The notes: generated by a model not told the origin, from the sequence alone. Positions 43,744-53,017 are shown, counted from the stretch's first letter. The stretch is DNA of 64,000 bases from G963676095 sp963676095 (GCA_963676095.1 OY781040.1:6820001-6884000); one strand, 5' to 3'. A program made the numbers and translations.

Positions 43744-45693
43744 TTAGTTATAAAATGCTGATAATTGTCCTTTTATCTCCTTGTTAAGGTAGGCCGCAAA
43801 TTCCTCCATCGTCATGGATCCCTGGTCTCCTTCCCCTTGTTTTCTCACAGATACCAGCCCGGATTCAGCCTCTTTTTCTCCTACAATCAACAAATAAGGG
43901 ATGCGCTTTAACTCGTTATCCCTTATCTTTCGTCCGATCTTTTCATTACGGTCGTCGATTAAGCTGCGAATATCGGAATTATTTAGAAAATCTGAAACTT
44001 TTTGGGCATATTCATTATATTTTTCACTAATAGGCAGCACCACAACCTGATCTGGAGTAAGCCAGAGCGGAAACTTCCCGGCGGTATGCTCAATCAACAC
44101 AGCCACAAAACGTTCCATAGAACCGAATGGCGCACGGTGGATCATAATCGGACGGTGGCGTTTATCATCTGCCCCGATATATTCGAGGTCAAAACGTTCC
44201 GGCAGGTTATAATCGACCTGGATTGTACCCAGCTGCCAGTTTCTGCCGAGTGCATCCTTGACCATAAAGTCAAGTTTGGGACCATAGAATGCAGCTTCGC
44301 CAAGAACCGTTGTGGTTTTCAAGCCTTTTTCATCTGCTGCTTCGATGATCGCCCGTTCTGCTTTTTCCCAATTCTCAGGGGTCCCAATGTACTTTTCTGG
44401 TTTTGCAGGGTCACGTAATGAAATTTGGGCAGTGTAATCTTCCAGTCCCATTGTCTTGAAAATAATAAAAACGATGTCAATTACTTTCTTGAACTCATCT
44501 TTCAGTTGATCAGGACGGCAAAACAAGTGAGCATCATCCTGGGTAAAACCTCTTACCCGGGTCAATCCATGCAGCTCACCGCTTTGTTCATACCGGTATA
44601 CCGTACCAAACTCGGCTAGCCTTACCGGCAGGTCTTTGTACGAACGGGGCTTCGAAGCATAGATCTCACAGTGATGGGGACAGTTCATCGGTTTCAACAT
44701 ATATTCCTCACCCTCAGCGGGGGTCTTGATTACCTGGAACGAATCGGCCCCGTACTTCTGGAAATGTCCTGAAGTTTTATACAAGGTAACATCTCCGATA
44801 TGCGGGGTAATTACCTGTTCATAGCCAAACTTTTTCTGTACCTTTTTCAAAAAATCCTCAAGTTGCATGCGCAACACGGTTCCTTTGGGCAGCCATAAAG
44901 GCAACCCCTGCCCTACTTTTGCAGAGAAAGTGAACAATTCCATTTCTTTACCGATTTTCCGGTGGTCCCTCTTCTTTGCCTCTTCAAGTAAAGTAAGGTA
45001 ATCGGTCAGCATTTTCTGCTTTGGAAAAGTAACACCGTAAATACGGGTCAGCATTTTGTTCTTTTCATTCCCGCGCCAGTATGCCCCTGCAATGGATGTC
45101 AGTTTTACAGCCTTTACATAGCCGGTATTAGGCAGGTGAGGGCCACGGCAAAGGTCAGTAAATTTTCCCTGATTATAAATGGTAATCTTTCCGTCTTCCA
45201 GTTCGCTGATCAGCTCCTGCTTCAGCTCATCATGTTTCTTCGTAAACATAGCCATTGCATCGGCCTTTGAAATCTCCCTGCGGACAATATCATTCTTTTC
45301 CCGGGCCAGTTCCAGCATTTTGGCCTCGATCCGTTCAAGATCTTTCTCCGTAAACTGGATTCCTTCCGGAAGATCAATATCATAATAAAATCCCGTATCA
45401 ACAGTAGGTCCGATGCCAAATTTAGTCCCAGGATAGTAAAATTCGATTGCCTCGGCCATCAAGTGGGCAGAAGAATGCCAGAAAGTTTCCTTTCCTTCCC
45501 GGTCGTCCCACGTGAACAGTTTAATATTGGCATCTGTTGTCAGTGGCCTGCTTAAATCCCAGACTTCACCATTTACTGAAATCGCTAAAACCTCCTTTGC
45601 CAGGCGGTTACTTATAGCCTCGGCAATCTCGAGACCGGTAACCCCGCTCCCGAACTCCCGGACGCTGTTGTCAGGAAATGTTATTTTAATCAT
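43744..45693 (-). CDS. thrS: Threonyl-tRNA synthetase
   Basis: 649 aa from the ATG at 45693. An upstream in-frame ATG (45729) lies at the -7 box (45727-45734), before the predicted transcript start, and is therefore rejected. The TGS domain (MIKITFPDNSVREFGSG) is followed by the editing domain (HSSAHLMAEAIEFYYPGTKFGIGP and TDLCRGPHLPNTG). The class II core has motif 2 (FGTVYRYEQSGELHGLTRVRGFTQDDAH) and motif 3 (HRAPFGSMERFVAVLIEH), and an anticodon-binding domain ends the protein. It charges tRNA-Thr. First gene of the infC-rpmI-rplT operon. Confidence 0.97.
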   Translation of the reverse strand: MIKITFPDNSVREFGSGVTGLEIAEAISNRLAKEVLAISVNGEVWDLSRPLTTDANIKLFTWDDREGKETFWHSSAHLMAEAIEFYYPGTKFGIGPTVDTGFYYDIDLPEGIQFTEKDLERIEAKMLELAREKNDIVRREISKADAMAMFTKKHDELKQELISELEDGKITIYNQGKFTDLCRGPHLPNTGYVKAVKLTSIAGAYWRGNEKNKMLTRIYGVTFPKQKMLTDYLTLLEEAKKRDHRKIGKEMELFTFSAKVGQGLPLWLPKGTVLRMQLEDFLKKVQKKFGYEQVITPHIGDVTLYKTSGHFQKYGADSFQVIKTPAEGEEYMLKPMNCPHHCEIYASKPRSYKDLPVRLAEFGTVYRYEQSGELHGLTRVRGFTQDDAHLFCRPDQLKDEFKKVIDIVFIIFKTMGLEDYTAQISLRDPAKPEKYIGTPENWEKAERAIIEAADEKGLKTTTVLGEAAFYGPKLDFMVKDALGRNWQLGTIQVDYNLPERFDLEYIGADDKRHRPIMIHRAPFGSMERFVAVLIEHTAGKFPLWLTPDQVVVLPISEKYNEYAQKVSDFLNNSDIRSLIDDRNEKIGRKIRDNELKRIPYLLIVGEKEAESGLVSVRKQGEGDQGSMTMEEFAAYLNKEIKGQLSAFYN

Positions 45694-45726
45694 CTGTCTA
45701 ATATTGTGAATCTTATTTTCAGGCTG

Positions 45727-45734
45727 CAAAGATA
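45727..45734 (-). promoter_or_regulatory. Bacteroidetes -7 box for the thrS operon
   Basis: The reverse complement reads TATCTTTG; transcription would start near 45720, leaving a leader of about 27 nt before ATG 45693. Confidence 0.55.
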
Positions 45735-45907
45735 ATTATTATTAAATGACGGAAATATGTTGCAGAAGAAATTTTCTTTAATAAATGCCGGATAATAAAT
45801 GCTTGGGGCCTGAATACCGGACGGCCAGAGGCTCGTTCCATAAGGCAAAACAGCTACGCCGGAACAAACGTCTGGCCATTCATTTTGATATTATCTGTGT
45901 CAGGGAA

Positions 45908-46972
45908 CTATCTGAACCCGAAGCCCAGCCCGGCGTTATAGGAAGTGTACTCGGCATGATTAACCGAACCGGAAATACTGAAGAAAGCCAGTTTTATCCG
46001 AAGGCCTGCGTTAACGGCCAGATTGGCCGCATCAAAATCCAGCGCGATCGGATCAGTTTCACCATAAATGATTAACTTATCATCCCCTTCTTTAATAAAA
46101 GGATAACTGCCTTTCAGGTCGGCATCTGTCTTATCGGAGCTATGGCCTATTGATGCAAAAACGGTAAGCACGCTGATTTTTTTTGAAACAATTAAGCCAT
46201 AGTTCCAGGAATGAGTTTTTATCTTAAGTTGCTGGTTGTCGTCCTGTACATACGTGTCTTCAACCGGAACATCCGAATCGATATCATAATCAGCCGAAGT
46301 AAATGTCAGGTCGCTCGACGCATCGATATTTGAATAGTTTAAAAAGACTGCGGCGTCGAACGGAAGATGCCTCAGGTAAGGGATTGCCCTGATAACGTTA
46401 TATTTGGCACCTACTCCAAACAATCCGATCTCAATTTCGTCATTATTAAAAGATAACTTCGGAACATATCTGACTACAACATCCATATTGGGAAGGACGC
46501 CCATTCCGACCTGTACCATTGGTACGGGGATTACGTCCCAGCCTGTTCCCTGAGGCGTGTTAAAGCGAAGAACTTCTGTTGATGGATCGTTTGGATCGAG
46601 ATATACAGCCAGCTCAGGCCCGTCTTCCTCCGATCCTGCCACTGTCGGGGCTTCGCCACTTGAGGAGGAAGAGACAAGCACTGTATTCGAAAGATTTAAA
46701 TCTCTGATATTAAAAGTTTTGCCACCTGAAGGAATCTTGACGGCACTGACATTGAACGACAGGTCTACCCCCAACAGGCGATGTGTTTCTGCACTATTGT
46801 ACCACCCGTTTCCAAGTCCGTCGCCAAAGGCATAAGCATACGGCTCCAGATAAGCCTTAAACAACTTGGAAGCATCTTCTTTCCCCGAACGGATGAAATT
46901 CACGACATCCGACTGTGCAAAGGCAGTCATTCCTACCCCTGCAAAAACAAACAAGCACAACAATTTTTTCAT
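45908..46972 (-). CDS. DUF6588 family outer-membrane-like protein
   Basis: 354 aa. A signal peptide ends at about residue 19 (GMTAFAQ). EDASKLFKAYLEPYAYAFGDGLGNGWYNSAETHRLLGVDLSF is the recognisable DUF6588 N-terminus. The remainder alternates amphipathic strands and ends in a Phe-rich strand (NAGLGFGFR), fitting an outer-membrane beta-barrel. A Ser-rich low-complexity loop (VSSSSSGE) lies near residue 103. Function unknown. Stands alone between thrS and an S9 peptidase gene. Confidence 0.8.
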   Translation of the reverse strand: MKKLLCLFVFAGVGMTAFAQSDVVNFIRSGKEDASKLFKAYLEPYAYAFGDGLGNGWYNSAETHRLLGVDLSFNVSAVKIPSGGKTFNIRDLNLSNTVLVSSSSSGEAPTVAGSEEDGPELAVYLDPNDPSTEVLRFNTPQGTGWDVIPVPMVQVGMGVLPNMDVVVRYVPKLSFNNDEIEIGLFGVGAKYNVIRAIPYLRHLPFDAAVFLNYSNIDASSDLTFTSADYDIDSDVPVEDTYVQDDNQQLKIKTHSWNYGLIVSKKISVLTVFASIGHSSDKTDADLKGSYPFIKEGDDKLIIYGETDPIALDFDAANLAVNAGLRIKLAFFSISGSVNHAEYTSYNAGLGFGFR

Positions 46973-47324
46973 TCGAAAGGAATTTAGTTAATTAATAAAT
47001 TCATATGCGTCCTGTTCAAACACCCGGACAATCAAAGCATTCAACTATCCGGCCCTCTTTTATTTTTAAAACACGTTCTATTAACGTAATGTTTGCCATA
47101 AAAATGTTGAAACAGCAAAAAAAGAAGTAGTTCCCGATACTTAGGGGGCATTGCTCAATCTGTCGATACGACCAAAATCATAACGATTATTGACAGTCAA
47201 CCATTGGGACCAATCGATTCAACATTTAACCCAATTTTAGTTTTCTGTTAAAATATCCCTTGTTTTGGCTTTTTTATTAAATATTTTTTTAAAATTTTGA
47301 TCTTTGAAACAAAAATTATCAGCT
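46973..47324. other. Intergenic region before the S9 peptidase gene
   Basis: About 350 bp separating two divergent genes. I see no gene, repeat or strong hairpin. GATCTTTG at 47299-47306 resembles a -7 box for the peptidase gene. Confidence 0.4.
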
Positions 47325-49520
47325 ATGCGGAATTTTATCATTTTATTAATCCTTTTTGCAGGATTTATCCCGGGCCTGCAGGCTCAAAAAAGGATTACCC
47401 TTGAAGACATACAAGTCTACGGCACATTCAGACCGGAAACAGTAAGCGGCCTGCGTTCAATGAATGATGGTTTGTATTACACCACAATGGAAGACGGTAC
47501 AAGAATTGTGAAATACAGTTATAAAAACGGTGAAGAAGCCGGTGTTGTATTCGATCTTTCAAAAATTAAAAATGCCCAGATTAAAAGTTTTTCGTCTTAT
47601 GAATTCAGCGATGACGAAACAAAAATACTTTTAATGACTCAAAAACAATCAATATACCGCCATTCGTTCACAGCCGAATATTACATCTGGAACTCGGTAA
47701 CCGGGGAACTGACAGCTTTGTCTGAAAAAGGGAGGCAACAGGTAGCCACTTTCTCTCCTGACGGTGAACGCGTAGCTTTTGTCCGCGACAACAATCTTTT
47801 TATCAAAAGCCTTAAATTCGGGACGGAAAACCAGGTGACATACGACGGAAAGAAAAACGGAATTATCAACGGAATCCCTGATTGGGTGTACGAGGAAGAA
47901 TTCTCATACAATAAAGCCTTCGCATGGTCGCCCGACTCAAAATTTCTTGCATACACCCGGTTTGACGAGACCAACGTAAAGGAATTCCCCATCACCATAT
48001 TTAAGGGAGAATATCCCAGCCTGGATGAAAATGACCAGTATCCTTCGACCTATACCTATAAATATCCTAAAGCAGGCCAGAACAACTCGGTTGTAAGCGT
48101 GAAGGTCTATGAGCTGAAATCGAAAACATCGGTCACGGTTGACCTGGGAGAAGATACTGACATTTATATACCCCGGGTTAAATGGACAGCCGATGCCGCC
48201 GACCTGGCTGTTATGCGCCTCAACCGCCGTCAAAACCAGATGGACGTATTACTTGCAAATCCGTATACAGGGGACACCCGTTCATTCTTTACTGAAAAAA
48301 ACGACCGGTATATCTCTGAAGATTTTCTGGATGATTTTGTCTTTCTGCCCGATAACGATTATTTCGTTGTAAACAGCGAGAGGAACGGCTATTCTCAACT
48401 TTATCTATACAACCGGCAGGGGTTCTTTGTCAGGCAACTTACCGACGGGAAATTCGATGTCACCGGCTTTTACGGATTCGACAGCAAAAAGAAACTATTT
48501 TATTACCAGGCCGCAAAAGAATCGCCGCTTCGCAGGGAAGTCTACTACGTTTCACTTGACGGAAAAAAACAGGGAAAATTATCTGCCGAAGAAGGAACGA
48601 ACGAAGCAGATTTCAGCACCGGATTCAAATATTATATTAATTATTATACCAATATACAGACCCCCAATACGGTCACATTGCACAGCAGCGACGGAAAACT
48701 GATCAGAACACTTGAAGACAACAGGAAACTTTTGGACAAAGTTGCCCAATATAATATTTCACCTAAAGAATTTTTCACGTTTACAACTTCTGAAGGGGTA
48801 ACCCTGAACGGCTGGATGATCAAACCCGAGGGGTTCGATCCCGCTAAAAAATACCCGGTAGTCATGACCCAGTATAGCGGTCCGAATTCGCAGCAGGTAC
48901 TGGATACATGGTCGGTCGACTGGTACAATTACCTGGCCCAGGAAGGATTTCTGGTAGCTTGTGTTGATCCGCGGGGAACAGGCGCCAGAGGTGAAGATTT
49001 CAGAAAGATCACTTACATGCAGTTAGGTAAATACGAATCGGACGACCAGATAGAAGCTGCAAAATACCTGGGGTCACTCCCCTATGTCGATAAAGGCAAC
49101 ATTGCTATCTGGGGATGGAGCTACGGCGGTTTTATGAGCCTTCTCTGTCTGGAGAAAGGCGGAGATATTTTTAAAGCCGGCATCGCGGTCGCTCCGGTAA
49201 CGCATTACAAATTTTACGATTCTGTTTATACCGAGCGTTACATGCGTACCCCAAAAGAAAATCCCGACGGATACAACGATAACTCGCCCATGAAAAACCC
49301 GAAAGGCATCACCGGCCACCTGCTGATTATCCACGGATCGGCCGATGATAACGTACACTTGCAAAACACGATGGAATTTACAGAAGAACTGGTGCAGGCC
49401 GGCATCCCTTTCGATATGGCTATTTATACCAACCGGAACCATGGACTGTATGGCGGTAATACAAGGCTCCATCTCTATCAGAAGATGACAAGCTTTTTTG
49501 AAAACCAGCTGAAAAAATAA
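47325..49520 (+). CDS. S9-family prolyl dipeptidyl peptidase (DPP-IV type)
   Basis: 731 aa from ATG 47325; an in-frame TTG at 47304 coincides with a probable -7 box and is not used. A signal peptide ends at GLQAQ. An N-terminal eight-bladed propeller includes the DPP-IV Glu motif (GIPDWVYEEEFSYNKAFAWSPD). The alpha/beta hydrolase domain has nucleophile Ser in WGWSYGGFMSLL, Asp in IHGSADDNVHLQN and His in NRNHGLYGG. It removes X-Pro or X-Ala dipeptides from peptides in the periplasm. A strong hairpin follows the stop. Confidence 0.95.
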   Translation: MRNFIILLILFAGFIPGLQAQKRITLEDIQVYGTFRPETVSGLRSMNDGLYYTTMEDGTRIVKYSYKNGEEAGVVFDLSKIKNAQIKSFSSYEFSDDETKILLMTQKQSIYRHSFTAEYYIWNSVTGELTALSEKGRQQVATFSPDGERVAFVRDNNLFIKSLKFGTENQVTYDGKKNGIINGIPDWVYEEEFSYNKAFAWSPDSKFLAYTRFDETNVKEFPITIFKGEYPSLDENDQYPSTYTYKYPKAGQNNSVVSVKVYELKSKTSVTVDLGEDTDIYIPRVKWTADAADLAVMRLNRRQNQMDVLLANPYTGDTRSFFTEKNDRYISEDFLDDFVFLPDNDYFVVNSERNGYSQLYLYNRQGFFVRQLTDGKFDVTGFYGFDSKKKLFYYQAAKESPLRREVYYVSLDGKKQGKLSAEEGTNEADFSTGFKYYINYYTNIQTPNTVTLHSSDGKLIRTLEDNRKLLDKVAQYNISPKEFFTFTTSEGVTLNGWMIKPEGFDPAKKYPVVMTQYSGPNSQQVLDTWSVDWYNYLAQEGFLVACVDPRGTGARGEDFRKITYMQLGKYESDDQIEAAKYLGSLPYVDKGNIAIWGWSYGGFMSLLCLEKGGDIFKAGIAVAPVTHYKFYDSVYTERYMRTPKENPDGYNDNSPMKNPKGITGHLLIIHGSADDNVHLQNTMEFTEELVQAGIPFDMAIYTNRNHGLYGGNTRLHLYQKMTSFFENQLKK

Positions 49521-49531
49521 AGGCTGGAACG

Positions 49532-49572
49532 GACTGGTTTTATTCCATCATTGTATAAAACCAGTCTGTATC
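49532..49572. terminator. Terminator after the S9 peptidase gene
   Basis: GACTGGTTTTAT (49532-49543) pairs perfectly with ATAAAACCAGTC (49555-49566), followed by a T-rich stretch. It lies between convergent genes. Confidence 0.6.
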
Positions 49573-49631
49573 TTTCTTCGTCCGTCCGTTATAAAACTTA
49601 TTACAGAATGAATTGCAGATTGGGACACAAA

Positions 49632-50867
49632 TCATTTCCTGTATTCTGAGAATTCGTTCTCCCCGGTCAACACCTGACTGAATAGTTGTTCGAACAGTTG
49701 GTCCGGTAATCCGGAAAGCGTATGTTGCTTTTGCTGAATAAATGAAAAGCCAAGTGGAGAAAAAGCCTCAAATTTTTCAGAGAATTCTAGGCTAAACAAA
49801 CTGCTGTTGCTGACCAGGGTTTCAACCAAAAACAAATCTGTGCTTTTTTCCAGGAGTGCTTTAAACTCTTCTTCCCATGATGCTTGAAGCAGGGAAAGGT
49901 GTTCTGTAAGCTTCTTCCCCAGATGGTATGTTTTATTCAGGTAACTATCGATTTTTTCAGAAAGTGCAGCATTGGCAAATCCGGTGAGCAGCGAATCAGA
50001 GAGATCTTCACTTGTGTCCTGCAGGTCATCAAGTAATTGGAGAAAAGCCCCGTAATAAAATAAAAACTCTTCCTCTCCTGATGTCAGGCTACCTGAAATC
50101 AGATAACCGTCGGCCACCACAGAAGTACCTCCCTTGCGGATACAAATCATCAGGCTGTCTTCGAATCCAAGAAGTCCCGGATTCGAGAGAAGACACGTAC
50201 TTTGCGTTTGTGCATCATGGATATCCAGTAAACTTTTGTAAACACCGGGATAGAGCTCCCTTTCCCATGAACTTTCGATAAGGCCGACCAGCCGGAAAAT
50301 CGTATCCTCCCTCTCGTTGAAGGCTTCGACCCATTCACCGCGCAACCGTTTTTCAAAACGGGAGCTAAAATTCCACTTGGCGGCAGCAGATACGCATGGA
50401 TCGTCCAGGTAGTTATCAGTATAGGGATAAAGCATACTATAAGCAAAAACAGACGGAGTCAGGCACACCGGTTTATTCATCAGGTACTGAAGTCCGTTCA
50501 TGATCCAGACGTTACGGCATGCCTGAAAAATATCCTTAAACCCAAGTTCCGGGTCAAAACGTTTTGCTTCCCGGATAAATGCACTGGTCGAGCTGACCAT
50601 TTCATCGGAGAAAATAACCTGTATCAAATTTGAGGGGTAGTCAAGTGTGTCCCGGAAGAAGCAGGATAAATACGATAAAAACTTTTCTTTCGAATTCATC
50701 TTTCCCGATATTACCGGTGTTTTCGCCAAAGCATCCAGCTTCCGGAGAAAAGATTCAAACCGTTTTTCCCTTACTTTTTTCTCCTTAAGATTGAAAGTTT
50801 TTAATCCTGAAGGAAAATCGTCATTACTCTCGTTCCACATGTGCATAAAAGATAAGGCATAATCCAT
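49632..50867 (-). CDS. Class I isoprenoid-synthase-like all-alpha protein
   Basis: 411 aa, no signal peptide, predicted almost wholly helical. Two Asp-rich motifs stand where class I terpenoid/prenyl synthases bind Mg-diphosphate: YTDNYLDDP (Asp151-Asp156, D-x-x-x-DD like squalene/phytoene synthases) and YGAFLQLLDDLQDTSED (Asp280-Asp281-x-x-Asp284, like the F-Q-I-x-DD-x-x-D of polyprenyl synthases). A Lys-Gly-Gly-Thr segment (RKGGTSVVADGYL) precedes motif 2, as in prenyltransferases. No terpene gene neighbours are seen, so substrate and product are open. It stands alone, convergent with the S9 peptidase gene and divergent from tRNA-Leu. Confidence 0.65.
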   Translation of the reverse strand: MDYALSFMHMWNESNDDFPSGLKTFNLKEKKVREKRFESFLRKLDALAKTPVISGKMNSKEKFLSYLSCFFRDTLDYPSNLIQVIFSDEMVSSTSAFIREAKRFDPELGFKDIFQACRNVWIMNGLQYLMNKPVCLTPSVFAYSMLYPYTDNYLDDPCVSAAAKWNFSSRFEKRLRGEWVEAFNEREDTIFRLVGLIESSWERELYPGVYKSLLDIHDAQTQSTCLLSNPGLLGFEDSLMICIRKGGTSVVADGYLISGSLTSGEEEFLFYYGAFLQLLDDLQDTSEDLSDSLLTGFANAALSEKIDSYLNKTYHLGKKLTEHLSLLQASWEEEFKALLEKSTDLFLVETLVSNSSLFSLEFSEKFEAFSPLGFSFIQQKQHTLSGLPDQLFEQLFSQVLTGENEFSEYRK

Positions 50868-51040
50868 GGCATGTCAATTTTTGCTATTTCTTTTTACTAC
50901 AAAGAGATACATATCCTGACAGAAAATACTTAAAAATTCGGTAAACAGATTTGTTTTGCCGATCAAAATCAAAAAAGAGAGATTTTTCTTTTTTCAACAA
51001 TAAAATTTTTCAGGAAATTAGTAACTGGACAAAATTTTCC

Positions 51041-51048
51041 TATATTTG
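51041..51048 (+). promoter_or_regulatory. Bacteroidetes -7 box for tRNA-Leu
   Basis: TATATTTG matches TAnnTTTG. The predicted precursor starts near 51055; TTGAAGAA/TTCTTCAA (about 51074-51117) can form a hairpin in the 5' leader. Confidence 0.55.
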
Positions 51049-51127
51049 CAACGCCTTAGACAATAGGTCAGGGTTGAAGAAATACTGAAAAGTTGGTAAA
51101 CCAAAAATTCTTCAATATGAATAAAAA

Positions 51128-51211
<84 letters not shown>

Positions 51212-51215
51212 CATT

Positions 51216-51258
51216 TTAAAATCGTAATCATATATAAATAAAATGATTACGATTTTTT
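51216..51258 (+). terminator. Terminator downstream of tRNA-Leu, supplied by the element
   Basis: AAAATCGTAATCAT pairs with ATGATTACGATTTT and is followed by T residues. It lies just inside the element, replacing the original terminator now beyond attR. Confidence 0.75.
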
Positions 51259-51268
51259 TATGTCCCTA

Positions 51269-51290
51269 TTGCAGCCATGTTTGCAGCCAT
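51269..51290 (+). repeat. Paired TTGCAGCCAT repeats, left arm-type sites
   Basis: TTGCAGCCAT occurs at 51269-51278 and 51281-51290 in the same orientation. The same motif is paired at the other end of the element (59301-59320). Candidate integrase or accessory-protein sites. Confidence 0.6.
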
Positions 51291-51343
51291 ATGAAGATGG
51301 AGACGGGCATGAAATAACAGCCATAAAAATAGACAGAGCGACA

Positions 51344-51709
51344 TCAATATTCGGATCGTTCCAAAACTTTACCCAGGCAGTATATCATTTCTGCATTCAT
51401 GTGATTAATGATGATATCCTCAACCTCAACGATCGCCCAGGGACGTTTACCGGAATAAGCCCCTGTAAGGAGTTTAATAGCATCATACTTTATCGGTACC
51501 AGTTCAGCATCTTCGATTTGTTTTGCGGTTAATTCTTTGTTTGAGGTGAATATCTGATCACCAACCTTGTAGCTGATATACCTGTCAACCGTTGAAGCTT
51601 TGATTTGCCGGTATTCTTCTTTTTTCTTGCCGCTCAGAATCTCATCAAAATACTGTTGTTTGATGCTTAAGGTTAGGATTTTCACGTCAGTCAGATTTAG
51701 AGCTATCAA
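51344..51709 (-). CDS. ASCH-domain protein
   Basis: 121 aa. KILTLSIKQQYFDEILSGKKKEEYRQIK is the ASCH opening with conserved Lys and Glu-Tyr-Arg. A PUA-like barrel follows, with VEVEDIIINH near the C-terminus. ASCH proteins bind RNA or modified nucleosides and some act as nucleases or deaminase-linked regulators. This is the gene of the element nearest attL, often a cargo position. A start at MIALNLTDVK or a few residues later is possible. Specific role unknown. Confidence 0.8.
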   Translation of the reverse strand: MIALNLTDVKILTLSIKQQYFDEILSGKKKEEYRQIKASTVDRYISYKVGDQIFTSNKELTAKQIEDAELVPIKYDAIKLLTGAYSGKRPWAIVEVEDIIINHMNAEMIYCLGKVLERSEY

Positions 51710-51745
51710 GTTAATTCTTTTCGATGAACCAACGTGTATGGTTGC

Positions 51746-51792
51746 TCAAAAAATAACCCCGACACGAAAATTAATCCGGATCGGGGTTGGCG
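51746..51792 (-). terminator. Terminator after hicB
   Basis: AACCCCGA (51755-51762) pairs with TCGGGGTT (51781-51788). On the minus strand it is followed by ATTTTTTG. It separates hicAB from the ASCH gene. Confidence 0.65.
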
Positions 51793-51809
51793 TGTGTAAA
51801 TGTTCAATG

Positions 51810-52211
51810 CTATAGCCTCACGGCTAATAATTCATTTCCCAACTGGTGGATAGCTGTTTGTATTTTATTACTTTGTTTCTCCGATGCAAATTTGATCCCC
51901 TTTTTATACTGTCTGATCAAAGAGGCGTTTACACCTGCCTTTTCTGCCAACTTTGAAGCATTCAGACAATCGAAGTAATTGAAGAAGGAAGCCATGTCAT
52001 ACTTAAACTCAAACTCAGGATGATCTATCTCCTCTGGGATAGGCTTGCCCATGCTTTCATACATATCAACATAATCCTGAATTGCTTCTTTTAATTTTTC
52101 TTTAGCCTCGGCCACAGATCCCCCCTGTGCATTTAAATTATGCCTCTTCATATCAGGAACGTAAATACTGTATGTTCCGTCATTCCACAATTCTACAACA
52201 GCCTTTTTCAT
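51810..52211 (-). CDS. hicB: HicB antitoxin with C-terminal HTH
   Basis: 133 aa. A degenerate RNase H-like HicB fold comes first (KAVVELWNDGTYSIYVPDMKRHNLNAQGGSVAEAKEKLKEAIQDYVD). A C-terminal XRE-like HTH follows (ASKLAEKAGVNASLIRQYKKGIKFASEKQSNKIQTAIHQLG), giving DNA binding. It neutralises HicA by covering its active site and probably represses the operon via the palindrome upstream of hicA. It starts 36 bp after hicA. Confidence 0.88.
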   Translation of the reverse strand: MKKAVVELWNDGTYSIYVPDMKRHNLNAQGGSVAEAKEKLKEAIQDYVDMYESMGKPIPEEIDHPEFEFKYDMASFFNYFDCLNASKLAEKAGVNASLIRQYKKGIKFASEKQSNKIQTAIHQLGNELLAVRL

Positions 52212-52247
52212 TCTAACCTCCTTTTTTAGATTGTGTAAATGTGCAGG

Positions 52248-52433
52248 TCATTTAAGACCTGCATCTTTCATCATGCTGTTAAGTGTTCCGCTTCTTATCT
52301 CTTGGCTCGGATGTCTTGGTACCCTGAAAAACTTGTCAGTTACCGGGCTATACCAGACATCATGCTCCTTACCATGACTTACAAAGTAACAACCAATCTT
52401 ACCAGCCTTCTTAAGAAACTCTGATGTTTTCAT
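52248..52433 (-). CDS. hicA: HicA mRNA interferase toxin
   Basis: 61 aa from the ATG at 52433 (MKTSEFLKKAGKIG, a usual HicA start). An in-frame ATG at 52445 would leave almost no leader, since the -7 box is at 52456-52463. The dsRBD-like HicA core has the catalytic-His segment FVSHGKEHDVWYSPVTDKFF and the conserved VPRHPSQEIRSGTLNSMMKDAGL. It cleaves mRNA when free of HicB. First gene of the pair; probably stabilises the element. Confidence 0.9.
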   Translation of the reverse strand: MKTSEFLKKAGKIGCYFVSHGKEHDVWYSPVTDKFFRVPRHPSQEIRSGTLNSMMKDAGLK

Positions 52434-52455
52434 ATCAAAGAACATTTACACATCA

Positions 52456-52477
52456 CAAAAGTAACACAAATGTTACT
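52456..52477 (-). promoter_or_regulatory. hicAB promoter with overlapping palindromic operator
   Basis: The reverse complement of 52456-52463 reads TACTTTTG, a -7 box. AGTAACA-CAAA-TGTTACT (52460-52477) is a perfect 18-bp inverted repeat overlapping it, well placed for HicB autorepression. Confidence 0.65.
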
Positions 52478-52509
52478 ACAATACAAATGAATCGTGACAA
52501 TTTTTCCCG

Positions 52510-52776
52510 CTAAAAAAGAGCGGGTAAAATACCCGCCCCTCTGCCATTTGTCTTATCTGCCTTGTTAAAATTCAATTGTAAATCCGGATCAATACAATAC
52601 CCGTCTTCTGTAATTACCAGTTCTCCCTCCTCTGTTGCAAGGAGGTACTGAATTTCAATTACCTTATTCACATCCCTGATTGTCAGGTCGGGAACTATTG
52701 TTACATCCCGAATGGGGGCGAAAGAAGGTACAACTGTTTTGTCTTTAATTATTATCATTACGTTCTTATTTTTCAT
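52510..52776 (-). CDS. Hypothetical element protein, 88 aa
   Basis: 88 aa, not recognised. It begins MKNKNVMIIIKDKTVVPSF with alternating hydrophobic strands and has an acidic middle (ATEEGELVITEDGYCIDPD). No signal peptide or membrane helix. It starts 3 bases after the stop of the preceding small gene, clearly in the same operon. Mostly beta structure is expected. Confidence 0.6.
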   Translation of the reverse strand: MKNKNVMIIIKDKTVVPSFAPIRDVTIVPDLTIRDVNKVIEIQYLLATEEGELVITEDGYCIDPDLQLNFNKADKTNGRGAGILPALF

Positions 52777-52779
52777 TGC

Positions 52780-52992
52780 TTATGCCCTCCCTGTACCCGT
52801 GAGTTCCTGGACTGCTTTCTCCGCATCTCCTTTAAAGATGACATTGGTATCCGGATTCTGAGAAGCAACGGCAAGGCCGATAAAAACCCCCTTCGCTTCT
52901 GAGATGATCAATGTATCCCGGTCAATGTCCTCAGCTTCGATCTGCCCCTTTGAGAAATATTTGATCTGCTGTATTTTACTTTCTTTGTTCAT
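52780..52992 (-). CDS. Small element protein with shared KIQQI N-terminal motif (C)
   Basis: 70 aa. It opens MNKESKIQQIKYFSKG, matching the openings of the next two upstream genes. The remainder (ISEAKGVFIGLAVASQNPDTNVIFKGD) differs from both. No known domain. Third of three tandem genes with this motif; the gene spacing is 25 bp. Confidence 0.65.
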   Translation of the reverse strand: MNKESKIQQIKYFSKGQIEAEDIDRDTLIISEAKGVFIGLAVASQNPDTNVIFKGDAEKAVQELTGTGRA

Positions 52993-53017
52993 GTTGTAAT
53001 TGCGTTAATCCACTGTA

